DNA of 64,000 bases from Gautieria morchelliformis (lineage: Eukaryota > Basidiomycota > Agaricomycetes > Gomphales > Gomphaceae). Under the pieces are notes generated by a model that searched no databases, was not told where the DNA came from, and saw only the letters and a list, made by a program, of their open reading frames with translations. The position numbers and the translations under genes were made by a program. Of this stretch, positions 62,642 through 64,000 are shown piece by piece. The stretch spans positions 124,001-188,000 of the forward strand of contig WHVA01000087.1 in the NCBI GenBank assembly GCA_015179125.1, in the 5' to 3' direction. Within the stretch, counting starts at the first letter, position 1. Each line of letters starts with the position of its first letter.

Positions 62642-64000
62642 CTACTGACTAGCCTGACCCGCGAATGGTGCTGAAATGGCCTCCCCAGTGTCTGCATTCC
62701 ACACACAGATCGTGTTGTCACCAGACCCGGAGACGATGCGCATGCCGTCGTGCGAGAACGCCACCGACCTGACCCCGTCGGTGTGGCCCTCGAATGGTGC
62801 TGAAATGGCCTCCCCGGTGTCTGCATTCCACACACAGATCGTGGGGTCACCAGACCCAGAGACGATGCGCTTGCCGTCGTGCGAGAACGCCACCGACGTG
62901 ACCTCGTCGGTGTGGCCTTCGAATGGTGCTGAAATGGCCTCCCCGGTGTCTGCATTCCACACACGGATCGTCTTGTCACCAGACCCAGAGACGATGCGCT
63001 TGCCGTCGTGCAAGAACGCCACCGACGTGACCTCGTCGGTGTGGCCTTCGAATGGTGCTGAAATGGCCTGCCCGGTGTCTGCATTCCACACACAGATCGT
63101 GTTGTCACCAGACCCAGAGACGATGCGCTTGCCGTCGTGCAAGAACGCCACCGACGTGACCTCGTCGGTGTGGCCCTCGAATGGTGCTGAAATGGCCTCC
63201 CCGGTGTCTGCATTCCACACACAGATCGTGTTGTCACCAGACCCAGAGACGATGCGCTTGCCGTCGTGCGAGAACGCCACCGACGTGACCTCGTCGGTGT
63301 GGCCTTCGAATGGTGCTGAAATGGCCTCCCCGGTGTCTGCATTCCACACACGGATCGTGTTGTCACCAGACCCAGAGACGATGCGCTTGCCGTCGTGCGA
63401 GAACGCCACCGACGTGACCTCGTCGGTGTGGCCTTCGAATGGTGCTGAAATGGCCTCCCCGGTGTCTGCATTCCACACACGGATCGTCTTGTCACCAGAC
63501 CCAGAGACGATGCGCTTGCCGTCGTGCAAGAACGCCACCGACGTGACCTCGTCGGTGTGGCCTTCGAATGGTGCTGAAACGGCCTGCCCGGTGTCTGCAT
63601 TCCACACACAGATCGTGTTGTCACCAGACCCAGAGACGATGCGCTTGCCGTCGTGCAAGAACGCCACCGACGTGACCTCGTCGGTGTGGCCTTCGAATGG
63701 TGCTGAAATGGCCTCCCCGGTGTCTGCATTCCACACACGGATCGTCTTGTCACCAGACCCAGAGACGATGCGCTTGCCGTCGTGCGAGAACGCCACCGAC
63801 GTGACCTCGTCGGTGTGGCCTTCGAATGGTGCTGAAACGGCCTGCCCGGTGTCTGCATTCCACACACAGATCGTGTTGTCACCAGACCCAGAGACGATGC
63901 GCTTGCCGTCGTGCAAGAACGCCACCGACGTGACCTCGTCGGTGTGGCCTTCGAATGGTGCTGAAATGGCCTGCCCGGTGTCTGCATTCCACACACAGAT
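62642..64000 (-). CDS. WD40-repeat protein (NLR-like C-terminus), partial
   Basis: The minus-strand frame is open from the window edge to TAG at 62642-62644: ten complete 43-residue blades plus part of an eleventh, each starting EGHTDEVTSVAF and ending NADTGxAxSAPF. Blades are almost identical; variation is limited to a few positions (Ser/Leu after VAF, Asn/Lys/Pro in GDxTI, Arg/Cys in TIxVW, Glu/Gln after DTG, Ile/Val in AxS). The last blade is more diverged and ends FAGQASQ. Such uniform blades are typical of concertedly evolving fungal NLR propellers. The N-terminal effector and NACHT domains would lie beyond 64000. No defect is visible within the window. Confidence 0.9.
   Translation of the reverse strand: MCVWNADTGQAISAPFEGHTDEVTSVAFLHDGKRIVSGSGDNTICVWNADTGQAVSAPFEGHTDEVTSVAFSHDGKRIVSGSGDKTIRVWNADTGEAISAPFEGHTDEVTSVAFLHDGKRIVSGSGDNTICVWNADTGQAVSAPFEGHTDEVTSVAFLHDGKRIVSGSGDKTIRVWNADTGEAISAPFEGHTDEVTSVAFSHDGKRIVSGSGDNTIRVWNADTGEAISAPFEGHTDEVTSVAFSHDGKRIVSGSGDNTICVWNADTGEAISAPFEGHTDEVTSVAFLHDGKRIVSGSGDNTICVWNADTGQAISAPFEGHTDEVTSVAFLHDGKRIVSGSGDKTIRVWNADTGEAISAPFEGHTDEVTSVAFSHDGKRIVSGSGDPTICVWNADTGEAISAPFEGHTDGVRSVAFSHDGMRIVSGSGDNTICVWNADTGEAISAPFAGQASQ

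Noticed and set aside
62602-63996. 464-codon Arg/Ser-rich frame overlapping the WD40 array
   Set aside because: Shadow of the 129-bp repeat in another frame; the WD40 frame carries the family signature.

Overview
The window reads as repeat-rich DNA from an agaricomycete basidiomycete. The evidence is intron-rich genes with 47-56 nt GT-AG introns, an alpha-type protein kinase, two DUF6533-type membrane-protein genes, and NACHT/WD40 (fungal NLR-like) genes whose near-identical 43-residue blades resemble those of Ceratobasidiaceae such as Rhizoctonia. The taxon is an inference from protein style. No rRNA, tRNA, CRISPR array or bacterial-type operon was found. Most of the DNA is transposon sequence, much of it nested.

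Layout. 1-1136: decayed WD40 gene. 2579-8070: the standout feature, an apparently intact 5.49-kb DNA transposon with two identical 143-bp terminal inverted repeats and a 4-bp target duplication. It carries two convergent, fully spliceable genes, a DDE integrase-type transposase and an alpha-type protein kinase. 8414-13048: Copia element A (minus strand, decayed). 13132-17621: Copia element B (plus strand, broken by one 2-bp deletion). 17.6-19.8 kb: no recognisable gene. 19833-25628: Copia element D, a relative of B, split by a solo Gypsy LTR that is itself split by a 1.5-kb LTR-like insertion. 25.6-27.7 kb: LTR fragments and a GGATTGG-rich dispersed repeat. 27742-35360: NLR/WD40 gene interrupted by a 6.5-kb LINE with a 12-bp target duplication. 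35.4-40 kb: solo LTRs, one carrying an array of TCACATGA-like motifs. 41.9-51.9 kb: two arms of a diverged inverted duplication, each with a DUF6533-type gene and its TATA-bearing promoter, surrounding a chromodomain-bearing Gypsy element (45409-about 50150). 52.6-57.7 kb: LINE ORF1, Copia element C and a second LINE, chopped together. 57663-58040: mariner-like MITE. 58.0-59.3 kb: unknown host gene. 60.5-61.9 kb: second copy of the GGATTGG repeat. 62642-64000: the 3' end of a WD40 gene with ten highly uniform repeats, open at the window edge.

How the parts work together. The likely host genes are the three WD40/NLR loci, the two DUF6533 paralogues and the 58-59 kb gene. Everything else is mobile DNA at different stages: intact (2579-8070), recently broken (Copia B), or reduced to solo LTRs and fragments. 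Ordered target-site duplications allow the nesting history to be read directly. The best candidate for an undescribed system is the transposon at 2579-8070 that carries a protein kinase beside its transposase.
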